The position numbers were made by a program, and so were the translations under genes. Shown piece after piece: positions 42,521-53,081 of a stretch of DNA of 64,000 nucleotides. Within the stretch, counting starts at the first letter, position 1, and every line of letters starts with the position of its first letter. Under the pieces are notes generated by a model, which did not search any database, had not been told where the DNA came from, and saw only the letters and a list, made by a program, of their open reading frames with translations. The DNA is from Aquilaria yunnanensis (Eukaryota > Streptophyta > Magnoliopsida > Malvales > Thymelaeaceae): NCBI GenBank assembly GCA_039654915.1, contig CM077596.1, positions 49,412,501 through 49,476,500 on the forward strand, read 5' to 3'.

Positions 42521-42991
42521 ATGGAGTCTTCTCTTTCCGCCCTACGAAAGTATTTTCCTTCCTTCCCAATAAATGTTCTTAAAAAGATTTATCACGCTAG
42601 ATGTGAACGATTCAGAGTATTTATGCACAAAGGCATTCCTGATAATGTGCGGTGGCTAATCGAAGCTAAGGTTCGTTCAGCTGGTGAAGTTCCAGAAGCG
42701 TTCTTTCCCCGTATGCCCGGCTTTGGTAAAAGCGCTTATGCCAAAAAAAGAAGAGCAAAAAGGCTAAGCGTTTGTCATAATTGTGGATGGTGGATTTGCG
42801 GCAATAAATGTCGTTCTCCAGGAGTGATCACCAGAAATCGTAATGATAGAATAAGATTCATTAAGAATGGCTTGCGTAAGGAATCTCTAGAAGATATTCG
42901 AGAGGTTCCTGAAGCACATTGGGAGAAGTCTTTCAAATTGCTTCCATGGCCCAACTTAATTTGCATAAGAAACCCATTGGGCTGTTGAATG
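42521..42991 (+). pseudogene. CRP3-LOG fusion of O3
   Basis: Normal CRP3 up to about codon 131 (EVPEAH), then at about 42915-42921 the sequence becomes LOG DNA (GCACATTGGGAGAAGTC). The lost part is the CRP3 3' end, the promoter repeats and the LOG 5' half. The join sits on a GC(A/G)CATT shared by both genes. LOG is read out of frame, ending at 42988 after a foreign tail of about 24 residues. The Cys cluster of CRP3 is kept. E4 interrupts the LOG part at 42991. Confidence 0.9.
42987..42991 (+). repeat. Target site duplication of E4, left copy (GAATG)
   Basis: GAATG directly before the E4 5' LTR; the same five bases follow its 3' LTR at 62439-62443. Removing E4 and one copy restores a continuous LOG reading. 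Confidence 0.95.
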
Positions 42992-43501
42992 TGTTGACAC
43001 CCAATTTTGTCCGACCATTAAAAAAATTAAACTAAAAAAAAATTAATTAAAAAAAATATATACTTTATTATTATTATATTACTGAAAAATTTTAATTAAG
43101 TTGATTAGTTTAAAATACATTTTTGTTTTGTTTTGTGAAGATTTGATTTAAAATGATATATGTGTGTATATGTGTATGTTTGAAAGAAAAAAGAAAACTC
43201 CATAAAAATGACAAAATTAAAAAGTTTGAGGTAAAAATGACAAAATTGAGAAGTCTCGGGAAGAATTGACAAAATCTGAAAGTTCCAGGAGCATTTGGTA
43301 GTTTGTCACATCAATTTGGGGCCAGCATAACCGTTCTGGCCCCAATTAACAGAAAACGACAAAATTGTCAAAATCGGAAGCTTCAGGAACTTATCCAGAG
43401 TCTGAGAGACGTAAAGGACTGAAACTGTCATTTTACCAAATTAAAAGATAAGTTTGAATTTAATTAATTTTTAATTATGAACAGTCCAGTACCCCTTCCC
43501 C

Positions 43502-43509
43502 TATAAATA
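43502..43509 (+). promoter_or_regulatory. TATA box of E4 5' LTR
   Basis: TATAAATA in CCCCTATAAATAGGGG, 510 bases into the LTR. Confidence 0.65.
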
Positions 43510-43927
43510 GGGGTCCAAATTTGTGTGTTAACACAGAAAGAAGGACAGAAAAAAATAGAAACAAAGCTTAGAGCTATTTTTTTTTTAAAAAAAGGGAAAA
43601 TCGCAGTCTTAGTCCCTAGCCTCTCCTCCCTCTGCCCAGAAAATCTCAAAAGTTTGGCCGTTTGACGCTTTAGCCATCTTGCCCCTTTCGTTTCCTTCAC
43701 TCCCGTCCGACCTCGCCGGCCCTCCTCTCGCCTCACCACGCCGTCGCCGCGTCCCTTCCCTCCGCCGTGTCAGCCTCCCCTTTCTCCCTCGCCCCGTCGC
43801 CTCAGGCCCCTGCCCCTGCCCTTTCTCCTCCTCCTCTCCTCCCCTTCTCTTTCCTTCCGGTGCGCCCGCCCGCGTCCGTCGCACCCGTTTCTCTGTAACA
43901 GAAAAGTTCAAATTTTTGTTTTAAAGG

Positions 43928-44003
43928 GTAAAACTCAGCTTTAGTCCTTTATCTTTTCAATTTCTCTCACTTTGGTCACTAACCTTTTCTTTTGTCCTTG
44001 CAG
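43928..44003 (+). other. Candidate intron in the LTR
   Basis: GGGTAAAAC at the left and a pyrimidine-rich CTTTTGTCCTTGCAG at the right, 76 bases apart, downstream of the TATA box and GC island. The same pair recurs in every LTR, including minus-strand R. It fits a short plant intron in the 5' untranslated transcript, but splicing is not shown. Confidence 0.35.
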
Positions 44004-45362
44004 AAAGAAAAACTAATTAATAACTCTTTTAATATTTATTTGTTTATCTATTATTTATTGTTGTTATTATCACTAACCTTTATTATTATTGTTGTTACTA
44101 TTATTAACTCACTAACTTACTAACCATACTAACTTTTATTGTTATTATTATTATTAATTGCTAACATAACTAACTTTTATTGTTATTGTTATTATCATTA
44201 TTAACTTACTAACTTACTAACTTTACTAACTTTTATTATTATTGTTGTTATTAACATCTAATTTTACTAACTTTTGCTAACTTTTATAATTGATGAAAGG
44301 TTATACCTCATATTTAATTCTTTTAGTGGATGGCCAAAAAGCCGCACTTTATTTATTTGTTTACTATTTATTGATCTTTAACTTTCCTTTATTTACTTTA
44401 TGTGCTTTTTATTTGTTTATTTATTTATTTATTTGCACATGTTATTTAATTTCTGCAATTTTTAAGTGGATGGTAAAAAAGCCCCACTTTATTTTCTTTT
44501 AATGTTCCTTTACTTAACTTATGCAAATTTTAATTATGTAGATGGTTAAAACTTATTTCACTTATTTCACCTTTAACTATAAGAAAAAAATAATAAATAA
44601 AAAATAAAATAATAACAAAAAAAGAAGTTTTTTTTTATGTGAATAATTAACTTCATTTGTATGTCTAACAAAAAAAGCAATTTTTAATATAAAAAAAAGC
44701 CAACCATCTTTTATTATTTTTGGATTACATATTTTTATTTATTTCTTTTAAAGAAAACATTAAAGAAATTCAATCAATTTTTTTAAAAGTAATAGTAATT
44801 AACAATTTAAGAAGAGTAAAAAAAATAACAACAAAATATTAAAATATTAAAAATATTAAAAAAAAATTAACAAAATATTAAATTAATTTCCATATCCGGA
44901 TGATCCGGCAGGATCTACGGTTTAGAAAATATCAACTTTTTTTTAATTGAATAAAAATAAATACAAAGATAAAAATCCATATTTACGATATGGATTAAAT
45001 TATTTAAAATTTCGTCAAATTCCGTGTCCGGGTGACTCGGCAGAGTCCATGGTTCGGAAATATTAAATTTTATACAAATTAATTACCAAAGACTTTTAAA
45101 ACCCGTATTAATTTAAAAATCCACATCCAATTAATTCAGTTAAAATTTCTAGTTTGAAAATTAACTGAATATTTTTTAAAAGCAAAGCAAAACAAAATTA
45201 AAATCAACTAAGGTACCAATTTTTGGGCGTTTTAACAAAGTTGTTTTAACGTAACCGTACTCCCGAACCCCCGAACTCTCGCAGACCATATTTTAGGTGT
45301 CCAATCGACCTGAGCAAAAACCGATTGGTGGCGACTCCCAAAAACCCGACGTTGCCACAGCT

Positions 45363-45380
45363 TGGCGACTCCACTAGGGA
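45363..45380 (+). promoter_or_regulatory. Primer binding site of E4
   Basis: TGGCGACTCCACTAGGGA, three bases past the LTR; one mismatch from the tRNA-Arg-type site in E2 and O3 (A for G at position 14). Confidence 0.75.
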
Positions 45381-46350
45381 AGCGACGTTAGTGAGTCGAG
45401 CCTACAAGTTGATTTGTTTTGATTTGTTTTGCTTATATTTATGTAGATTTATATGTTATATTTACTTAGGTAAACATGCATTATGCATTCACAATATGAA
45501 GCTCTATACCCGAGCTTCTTCAAAGCGAACACGTTCTTTCTAAGCGGAATCGGTGTTGTTGTCCTTGAGAGGCCATGGTCTCCAAGCCTTCACCGATTTC
45601 AAAGTAGCAAAGTAGTGTATTGCCTTCTGAGACGGTTAGTCTCTGTATGGGCCCACGAAAAGCTACGACTCGAATTAATCCATTCCTTACATAAACCCTA
45701 GAGGGTAAGGAATCGGGCTGTCACTATAATTTAGTGACGGGATTCGGGAACTATCCCTTGCCTTTTTGATAAGCCACCTTATGCATATAGAACTCCCCAC
45801 TTAACCATAGAACTGACCATAGAATTTCTACCATTTTACCAACGCCATAAGCATATCCTTGTTATGCTGTGTTGTTACTCTACACTTTTCTTCGTATGGT
45901 TTTAACTTGTTTATCCATAATACTTCATGAGTTGTTAATTACTATTTAACTTGTTAATAACCTTATTTTTCTTTTGTTATACTTCCGTTCTGTGCAATTA
46001 TTCTTCATGCATCAAAACCACGCATCAAATTATGCTAACTTTTTGGTCTTTTTAATAATAACTAGAAGTCTTGAAGTTTCACAATAGTTGATAATCAAGC
46101 TCACTCATTGCATACATCCATTACATCAATCACATGTATATAAAATCTGATAAAAATAATCTCATTGCATGTATTCCATTACATCAATCACGTGCATATA
46201 AATTTTGATAAAAAACATAATCTCATTATGTATTGCATGCATCCATTGCATCAATCATATACATGTAAAATCTAATAAAATGAATCTCACTTTAAGAAGG
46301 TAAAATTGGACCTCAACACCGATATCCAGCTTGACTCCAAACAAGACTAA
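45381..46350 (+). other. E4 leader
   Basis: Shared leader. Holds the 72-codon ORF (listed separately) and the GCATGCATCCATT-type motifs at 46105-46265. Confidence 0.65.
45483..45701 (+). CDS. Conserved 72-codon leader ORF (E4)
   Basis: Counterpart of 34575-34793, open over the whole length with a few residue changes. Unknown family; possible upstream ORF. Confidence 0.25.
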   Translation: MHSQYEALYPSFFKANTFFLSGIGVVVLERPWSPSLHRFQSSKVVYCLLRRLVSVWAHEKLRLELIHSLHKP

Positions 46351-46530
46351 TGGCAGAGCAAACCAAAAGACATCTTACAGATATTGAGTCCAACATAGAA
46401 TATGGCCGGAGCAATTCCCTCCTCATTACACAAAAAAATGAAATTCATTTTTGAAGGAAAGTTAATCACAGTCTTTGCTGAAGAAGGCATTCTGCTATCA
46501 TCTATGTCAACAGTAGCAGAGGCCAAGTGA
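46351..46530 (+). pseudogene. Gag-protease relic of E4
   Basis: The first ~17 codons of gag (MAEQTKRHLTDIES) are joined at about 46402 to the last ~45 codons of the protease ORF (MAGAIPSSLHKKMKFIFEG). Both O3 parent sites read TATGGCCG, so the ~1.9 kb loss occurred at an 8-base microhomology. The frame after the join is not the gag frame. Confidence 0.88.
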
Positions 46531-46847
46531 CCTTCTCTTCCAAGTTGGTGTGACCCAAATCCCAAATGTAACTGAAAAGTCTGTGGTGCTGAAACTCAAG
46601 GTCCAACAGTTGGTCGAGTCTAAGTTGCTAGGCCATGATGTGATTGATAATTGAAAGTGAAGATTTTGAGCTGGAATTACATTAATTTTGGAAGGGCTCC
46701 AAGTCAAATCTGACCTAACAGTCCGCACACACTTTTGAATGACAGGAATCCTTTGAATAAACTTGTATCTTTGAAAGCTTGCAAAAGTAATTTAATAGTA
46801 AAAATCTCCTAGATTTAGTCCAGAATCTAGGGTGTAGTCTTTGTTAA
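46531..46847 (+). other. Conserved non-coding segment after gag-pro (E4)
   Basis: Counterpart of 9716-10034 and 37544-37853. Confidence 0.6.
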
Positions 46848-47198
46848 ATGGACACCTGTTATTCTTTTTCTGGTACAACAAAAAGATGTGATGCGTGCAT
46901 TCTACTACTTTCCATTTTTACACTCTTTGCCATTATACTATCCATTATTGCCATCACACTTTACTTTTCGAAAACTGGTAATTCTTTTTGTTCTCTAACA
47001 AAAAGATGTTGCGTGTGCATTCTACCACTTTTTAATCCCATTATTACTTCTACACATTCTACCAATTTTTACCAAAAATTCAATTATTACACCTACACAT
47101 TCCACCACTTCTTACCAAAAATTCCGTTTTTACATCCATCTCTCACTCCTTTCCATTATACTATCCATTATTGCTATCATACTTTGCTTTCTAAATGA
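46848..47198 (+). CDS. Small ORF with one predicted membrane segment (E4, 116 aa)
   Basis: Same length and start (MDTCYSFSGTTKRC) as 10035-10385 in E2, with a handful of substitutions. Hydrophobic run at about residues 18-42. Function unknown; low-complexity origin possible. Confidence 0.25.
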   Translation: MDTCYSFSGTTKRCDACILLLSIFTLFAIILSIIAITLYFSKTGNSFCSLTKRCCVCILPLFNPIITSTHSTNFYQKFNYYTYTFHHFLPKIPFLHPSLTPFHYTIHYCYHTLLSK

Positions 47199-48070
47199 TA
47201 CTACTCGTGGGTGAAAATAAAAACTTAAGGGAAATTTGATAGTAATGATCTTGAAAGTGCTGCCAAATCTAGTAAGAAGGATTTCATATGTTGCACCTCA
47301 ACCCTCAAAAAGAATTCACAGTGGTTATTAACATCCTTGCAAGAAGTTTGGAGTTAGTTTCCAAACAAGGTAGCTCTCATATTAAATGACTTCAGTGGCC
47401 TCCCAATTCTCATAAATGCTAAAAAAAAAAAAAAAGTTCTCAGTTTTCCGCAGCACAAACTCTGAAAAGAAAAAGTTCATCCCTTCCATCAAAAAGCCAT
47501 TAAAGGGAAAATCCAAAAAAAAAATCCAAAAAAAAAGAGAGACTGAGAAGCAAATAAAGCCACTTGAGTCATCTCACTTCAAGAAGGCTATGATCTCGGT
47601 TCTCCATAACACAAACTCCAAAAAAAAAAGGGAAAAAGTTCATCCCTTCCATCAAAAAGCCAACAAGGGAAAATTCAAAAAAAAAAAAAAAGAGACTGAG
47701 AGCAAACACAAGCAAGTAAGGCCACTTGAATCATCTCATTTCAAGAAGACTATGATCTCGGTTCTCTGTAACACAAACTCCGAAAAGAAAGAGAAGTTCA
47801 TCCCTTCCATCAAAAGGCAACAAGAGAAAATTCAAAACCAAAAAGGACTGAGAACAAGCACGAGCAAGCAAGGCCACTTGAGTCATCCCACTTCAAGAGA
47901 GTTATCAAGTATGTCATCACCATAGCTCACAAAAAAAAAAAGGAAAGGGAAACAAAGAAAAAAAAAATAAAAATAAAACAAAAAAAACAAAGAAAAGAAA
48001 AGAGGCTCAAGTTAGAGCAACAGAAAGAAAAAAAAAAGTGAGCTATGGATTCTAGACTGAAAACCTGCAA
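47199..48070 (+). repeat. A-rich ~160-bp repeats (E4), about three units
   Basis: Units near 47436, 47593 and 47754 with TTCTC-GT-ACACAAACTCC, CCCTTCCATCAAAA and GGCCACTTGA(A/G)TCATC, plus long A runs. The Lys/Ser-rich frame at 47416-47925 is repeat-derived. Confidence 0.75.
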
Positions 48071-48213
48071 AGGCGGTTTAGAACACAAAAGCAACCCTCA
48101 AACCAAGCATGCATAAAGATCACAATAGTTGGGGGCAATAGATGAGGTCTAACTTTCTGGAAAGAGTGGCAAGTTGAGGTCATCACTATTGAGTTTTTCA
48201 CCATAATCAAATT

Positions 48214-48390
48214 TGCTCACGAGTAGTATTAAAAGACCCTTCTCCCACACCACTTAAACTTAACTTTCCTCAGACTGAACATCCTCATTCAGTTAAAAGA
48301 CTATCATTGTGAATCATGCTTCTACCTTATTTAATACTGCTCACGAGTAGTATTAAAAGACCCTTCTTTCACACCACTCAAACTTAACTT
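48214..48390 (+). repeat. 124-bp repeat (E4), one unit plus partial
   Basis: GCTCACGAGTAGTATTAAAA at 48214 and 48338. Confidence 0.85.
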
Positions 48391-48537
48391 TACTCAGACC
48401 TAATATTTACCTCTTAATATCATTCTCATTCAGCTAAAAGACTGCAACAAAACAAAAAAAAACATTCAAACTTAATTTTCCTCACGCCTAACAGTTACCT
48501 CTCGATATCATCCTCATTCAGCTAAAAGGCTATCCTT

Positions 48538-48729
48538 GTGAATCATGTTTATACCTTATTGTCTTGCACAGTTTATGTCTTCGAGTTGGAAAGGGAAGAA
48601 TGACAGGATATTTTAATTAAAAACAAAGACCGTAAATTACTTTGTCAAGCTTTGCAAATTGATGAAAGTTTTTCTTTAAGGCCAAACCATTATTCATTAA
48701 TGTATGTAGACTTAAAAGTGAGGAGATAG
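48538..48729 (+). pseudogene. 63-codon ORF remnant (E4)
   Basis: Counterpart of 11798-11989 and 39409-39600 with TGA in place of TGG near 48600. Confidence 0.4.
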
Positions 48730-49500
48730 CTTGAGTCTTTCTTTAATAAGATGTGGTTCTTGTAAGAGAAATTTACGATCAAGTGCCAGCACAAAGGTCT
48801 AGAAATGCTCGACCTTCTGTTAAATCAAAGGCGAGGTGATACCTTTTATCCACATAAACACCATATTCAGGGGGGCAAAGTAGTTTCTACGAAACATAAG
48901 AGGAGTACTGCCAACAAAGAAGTTCAATAGACAAGGGGGCAAGTCTTATGGATCAAAACTTGAGCTCAAGGAAGAGCAATCATTCAGATTATAACATGGG
49001 GATAAGTATGTGTCAGCCCGGACACAAGAAAAAGGACAGACATTAAAAGTAAAGCCTTTGATAGTATGAAATCCATGACAAGGGATGAGTATTTGAAGAG
49101 ATATAAATTATGAGGCGGGCCAACTTTAAAGAAATTGAGGCCAAAATTCAAAGAACAAGTCAAAGAAAGAGGATTTTGAAAAGAGTTGGGCTTTTGAGGC
49201 AGTGAACAAAAGCTGGAAAGCATAAAGAGGTCAATGATAGTCCAAGAAGGCAATCACAAAGAAGATCCAATAAAGCAAAGACATGAAGAACTAGATCCAA
49301 AATAAAAGAATACCATCAGTTACGCATGCTTTGCATTCATACATTTCACATCATGCATGCATGACTTTTACATGATAGGAACCAAATGGGAAGCACATCC
49401 ACGGCACAGTTTCAGCAGTATAAGCTGAGATCTCAATGTCATCAGCTCTTACCAATCTATCACTGGATACACAGCTAATATGCGGGACCAACCCACATCA
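48730..49500 (+). other. Conserved non-coding segment (E4)
   Basis: Counterpart of 11990-12770. No gene recognised. Confidence 0.55.
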
Positions 49501-49745
49501 GGAATTCAAGGATAAAGTAGACAATATGTCAAAAGCCTGGCAATTGATTCAATAATCGAGACTACACCTGGAAGGATAGGATTGACGCCAGCTTAGCAGC
49601 ATCCAAGATAAGAAATAGCTGTGGTCAAAGATAAGGCAGACATCAAGAAATATTGTCGTCGAAACTTTGTCAAAAGCGGACAATGGATTCAATAGTCGAG
49701 GACTGGATCAACGTCAGCTCGATGGAATATCCAAGATAAAAAATA
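49501..49745 (+). repeat. ~145-bp repeats upstream of CRP1 (E4), two units
   Basis: GTAGACAATATGTCAAAAG...GATTCAATAATCGAG, then a shorter copy; one unit fewer than E2 and O3. Confidence 0.7.
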
Positions 49746-49886
49746 TCTATCACATCAAAATGAAGTAGGATCTACTTTTCCGGTTAAACGGCGGATACGG
49801 TACTCCGTGACTCTCAAGTCGGTTCTCTCAGTTGCCCATAATAACTGATTCTTTCCTCTCTTCTTTCTTTTACTTCCCTCTAGAAA
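49746..49886 (+). promoter_or_regulatory. Upstream module of CRP1 (E4)
   Basis: GGTTAAACGGCGGATACGGT, ACTCCGTGACTCTCAAGTCGG and a CT-rich leader, as in E2 and O3. Confidence 0.4.
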
Positions 49887-50435
49887 ATGGATCCTACTCT
49901 TTCTGTCTTACGAAAATATTTTCCTTCTCTCCCAATGAACATTCTCAAAAAGATCTACCAAGTTCGCTGTGAACGATTAAGAGTTCTAATGCACAAAGGA
50001 ATCCCTGAAGATGTGCGGTGGTTAATCGAAGCCAAGGTTCATTTGGCAGGTGAAATCCCAGAGGCATTTGTGTCTCACATGCCTGGTATAGGCAAAAGCT
50101 CTTATGCCAAAAAGCGAAGAGCGAAAAGGTTACAAGTCTGCCATAAATGTGGACGGTGGACTTGTAATACTAAATGTCGTTCTTTAGGAATGATCTCCGA
50201 TAATCGAGAAGGTAAAATACGATTCATCAAGAATGGCCTGAGTAAGGACTCATTGGATGATATCCAATTGACTCTTGAGACGCATTCTTGTGGATCAGTG
50301 CAACGTGAACTTCTCAGTTTATGGAGCATTTTTCATGAAGAACGAGATCGTTACAGTCCCGGGAATCTGACTTTAAACGACCCTGTTTTCCAGCTTGTAA
50401 GAAAACTGGATGACAAGCAAATCCTCGACTCATAG
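49887..50435 (+). CDS. CRP1 (E4): cysteine-rich virus-type protein
   Basis: 182 codons, intact. Nearly the E2 protein, with changes such as R to H in VHLAGE, R to K in GKSSYAKK, R to Q before the first Cys, D to G in NREGK and C to F near the C-terminus (DPVFQLV). The basic stretch, Cx2Cx4Cx3C and HSCG are unchanged. Its openness matters because gag-protease of the same element is almost completely lost. Confidence 0.7.
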   Translation: MDPTLSVLRKYFPSLPMNILKKIYQVRCERLRVLMHKGIPEDVRWLIEAKVHLAGEIPEAFVSHMPGIGKSSYAKKRRAKRLQVCHKCGRWTCNTKCRSLGMISDNREGKIRFIKNGLSKDSLDDIQLTLETHSCGSVQRELLSLWSIFHEERDRYSPGNLTLNDPVFQLVRKLDDKQILDS

Positions 50436-50707
50436 AAGCCGTTAATGCCGTTACTGGACGTAAAGCCAGTGGAAGATGTGAGCCACAGTCACAATTATTG
50501 TACATACAATTTGTCATATTTGGAAAATTTACATTTTCTTTTGACAATAATGTACTTACTCCCATAAGTGTAATCGACACGTTATCCTTTCATCACTATA
50601 AATGCATGTTCTTCTTTCCGATTAAGCAGCGGATACGATACTCCGTAACTTCCAAAGTCGGTTGTTTCAGAGTCCTTTCCCTCATCCATTAAATTCTTCT
50701 TTCATCA
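50436..50707 (+). promoter_or_regulatory. CRP1-CRP2 promoter module (E4)
   Basis: GAGCCACAGTCACAATTATT, GTACATAC and TATAAAT at 50597-50603, then the GCGGATACGATACTCCGTAAC motif. Confidence 0.45.
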
Positions 50708-51256
50708 ATGGATTCTACTCTTTCTACCCTGCGAAAGTACTTTCCTTCTCTTCCAATAAATGTTCTTAAAAAGATCTACCATGCTAGATGTGAAAGAATC
50801 AGAGTTCTTATACGCAAGGGCGTTCCTGACAATGTGAAGTGGATAATTGAAGCTAAGGTCCGTTCGGCTGGTGATGTTCCAGATGCATTTATGCCCCGCA
50901 TGCCCGGTTTAGGTAAAAGCCGTTATGCCAAAAGGCGAAGAGCAAAGAGACTAGGCGTGTGTTATAAATGTGGGCGATGGAATTGTAATACTAAATGTCG
51001 CTCTTTAGGATACATCTCCATAAATCGTGAAGATAAAAGAAAATTCATTAAGAATGGCCTGCGTAAGGAATCTCTGGAAAATATCCGAGAGACTCTTGAA
51101 ACGCATTCTTGTGGAAAAGTGCAAGGTGAAATTATCGGTTTATGAAGGACTTACCATAAAGAACGAGACCGTTACAGTCTTGGGAATGTGACTGTAAACG
51201 ACCCTGTTTGCCAGCTTGTAAGAAAACTGGATGGAAAGCAAATCCTCGACTCATAG
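50708..51256 (+). pseudogene. CRP2 of E4, stop at codon 146
   Basis: Open for 145 codons, then TGG to TGA at 51143-51145, the same codon as in O3 CRP1, followed by a normal in-frame tail to 51254-51256. The basic stretch and the CYKCGRWNCNTKC cluster are retained, so a truncated binding protein is possible. Confidence 0.8.
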
Positions 51257-51480
51257 AAGCCGTTAATGCCGTTACTAGACATAAATCAGTGGAAGATGAG
51301 AGCCACAGTCATGATTGCTGTACATATAAGCTCTCATTTGTCTTTTCTTTTGACAATAATGTACTTGCTTCTGCAAGTGTAATTAACGCATTATCTCTTT
51401 CATCACTATAAATATGTGTTAGTTATTTCCGTTTCCTACAATCACTAATTTTTTTCTTCTCTTAAATACCTCCTTCATCA
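51257..51480 (+). promoter_or_regulatory. CRP2-CRP3 promoter module (E4)
   Basis: GAGCCACAGTCATGATTGCT, GTACATATAAGCT and TATAAAT at 51407-51413. Confidence 0.45.
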
Positions 51481-52029
51481 ATGGAGTCTTCTCTTTCCGC
51501 CCTACGAAAGTATTTTCCTTCCTTCCCAATAAATGTTCTTAAAAAGATTTATCAAGCTAGATGTGAACGATTCAGAGTATTTATGCACAAAGGCATTCTT
51601 GATAATGTGCGGTGGCTAATCGAAGCTAAGGTTCGTTCAGCTGGTGAAGTTCCAGAAGCGTTCTTTCCCCGTATGCCCGGCTTTGGTAAAAGCGCTTATG
51701 CCAAAAAAAGAAGAGCAAAGAGGCTAGGCGTTTGTCATAATTGTGGATGGTGGATTTGCGGCAATAAATGTCGTTCTCCAGGAGTGATCACCAGAAATCG
51801 TAATGATAGAATAAGATTCATTAAGAATGGCTTGCGTAAGGAATCTCTAGAAGATATTCGAGAGGTTCTTGAAGCGCATTCTTGCGGAATAGTGCAATTT
51901 GAGATTGTTGGATTATGGATAATTCTCCAAAAAGAACGAGATCGTTATAGTCTTGGGAATCTGACTTTAAACGACCCAGTTTGCCAATTTGTGAGAAAAC
52001 TGGATGGGATGCAAATCGCCAATTCATAG
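51481..52029 (+). CDS. CRP3 (E4): cysteine-rich virus-type protein
   Basis: 182 codons, intact; same structure as E2 CRP3 with few substitutions (for example G for S after the third Cys: CGNKC). Basic stretch SAYAKKRRAKRL, RFIKNGL and HSCG are kept. Confidence 0.7.
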   Translation: MESSLSALRKYFPSFPINVLKKIYQARCERFRVFMHKGILDNVRWLIEAKVRSAGEVPEAFFPRMPGFGKSAYAKKRRAKRLGVCHNCGWWICGNKCRSPGVITRNRNDRIRFIKNGLRKESLEDIREVLEAHSCGIVQFEIVGLWIILQKERDRYSLGNLTLNDPVCQFVRKLDGMQIANS

Positions 52030-52408
52030 AAGGCATTGAAGCCGTTACTGGATACAAAATCAGTGGAAGACGTGAACCAAAGTCACGATTACTGTACATG
52101 CTAGCTGTCGCTTTTGAAATTATCCTCCCAATAATGTACCCACTCCTGACATGAGATACAGTTATGACTACTGTATATAGCTGCCACTTTTGAAATTTTC
52201 CTTCTCTTCCAGCAATCACGTACCTACTCCTGACGTAAGCTACAGTAGTGACTACTGTACATGCTAGCAGCTATTTTGAAAATTTTCCTCTTCTTTTAAC
52301 GATAGTGTACCCATACCTGACCAGAGTCATACTCGTGACTACTGTGAATAGCTGGCAATAATGTATCCATTCTTGAAAATAAAAATTATTACTTTATCTT
52401 TTCATCTC
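52030..52408 (+). promoter_or_regulatory. LOG promoter region with ~85-bp repeats (E4)
   Basis: Three degenerate units (starting near 52080, 52148 and 52244), one or two fewer than in E2. TGACGTAAG at 52231-52239 has an as-1-like core. Confidence 0.5.
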
Positions 52409-52415
52409 TATAAAT
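52409..52415 (+). promoter_or_regulatory. TATA box of LOG (E4)
   Basis: TATAAATATA in CATCTCTATAAATATA, 43 bases before the ATG at 52452. Confidence 0.5.
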
Positions 52416-52451
52416 ATATTCTCTTTTCTTCTTTTCTCACATGGGATAGGA

Positions 52452-53081
52452 ATGGAGAAAACCTCCACTCGTAAACCCCGAAGTATTTGTGTATTTTCTG
52501 GAGCTTTTCCTGGAGAAGATAAAGAGTACTTAAAGGTTGCCAACCATTTGGGTAGTGTATTAGCTGAGCGAAAAATACACTTAGTTTATGGAGGAGGTAG
52601 TGTCGGATTAATGGGAGCTGTAGCATCAGCAGCATCTTTAGGAGGAAGCCAGGTTTTGGGTATTATCCCTGCATCTCTGAAATCGGTTTCTGGGGGCACG
52701 ATTGGAGAAGAGCTAGTGGTTAAAAATCTGCAAGAGGGCTTATTACAAATGCTTTTTAATGCTGATGCTTTTATCGCTCTACCAGGTGGCTTTGGCACAT
52801 TAGGAGAAGTCTTCTAAATCGCTTCCATGGCCCAACTTAATTTGCATCAAAAACCCATTGGGCTGTTAAATGTTAACTATTTCTTCGCAGGTCTATTATC
52901 TTTTATGAATCGTGCTGTGAAGCAGAAGTTTATCCCTGAGGTGGCACGACGAATCATAATATCCCCAACAACTGCTGAAGAATTGCTAGATAAAATGCAA
53001 GCTTTTGTTCCTGAACCAGATCCAGCGATGATCCAAATAGACTGGGCACGACAGTCTTTCCCAACCAGTTCCGTCCCATAA
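52452..53081 (+). pseudogene. LOG of E4, stop at codon 122
   Basis: Colinear with the E2 LOG. CAA to TAA at 52815-52817 stops the frame just after PGGFGTLGEVF; the frame then continues to the normal end at 53081. Here the loop is the canonical GGGSVGLMG, unlike E2. The segment before ADAFIALPGG reads NLQEGLLQML, again without the RK pair. The C-terminal half carries the NYFFAGLLSFMNRA version shared with O1. No active full-length enzyme is expected. Confidence 0.9.

Larger units (their letters stand above)
31136..42991 (+). mobile_element. Element O3, left part
   Basis: Long-type 5' LTR, primer site, leader, an open but internally deleted gag-protease, small-ORF/repeat region, CRP1 (stop), CRP2 (stop and deletion), and CRP3 fused to a LOG piece, cut at 42991 by insertion of E4. 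It continues at 62439. Its 5' target duplication would be CCAGG or nearby (31131-31135), with the partner outside the window. Confidence 0.9.
42992..45359 (+). repeat. 5' LTR of E4 (2368 bp)
   Basis: TGTTGACACCC to GTTGCCACA. TATAAATA 43502-43509, GC-rich island 43680-43890, candidate intron 43928-44003, two GTGGATGG-CAAAAAGCC blocks, one 48-bp-type unit near 45020-45058. Confidence 0.96.
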
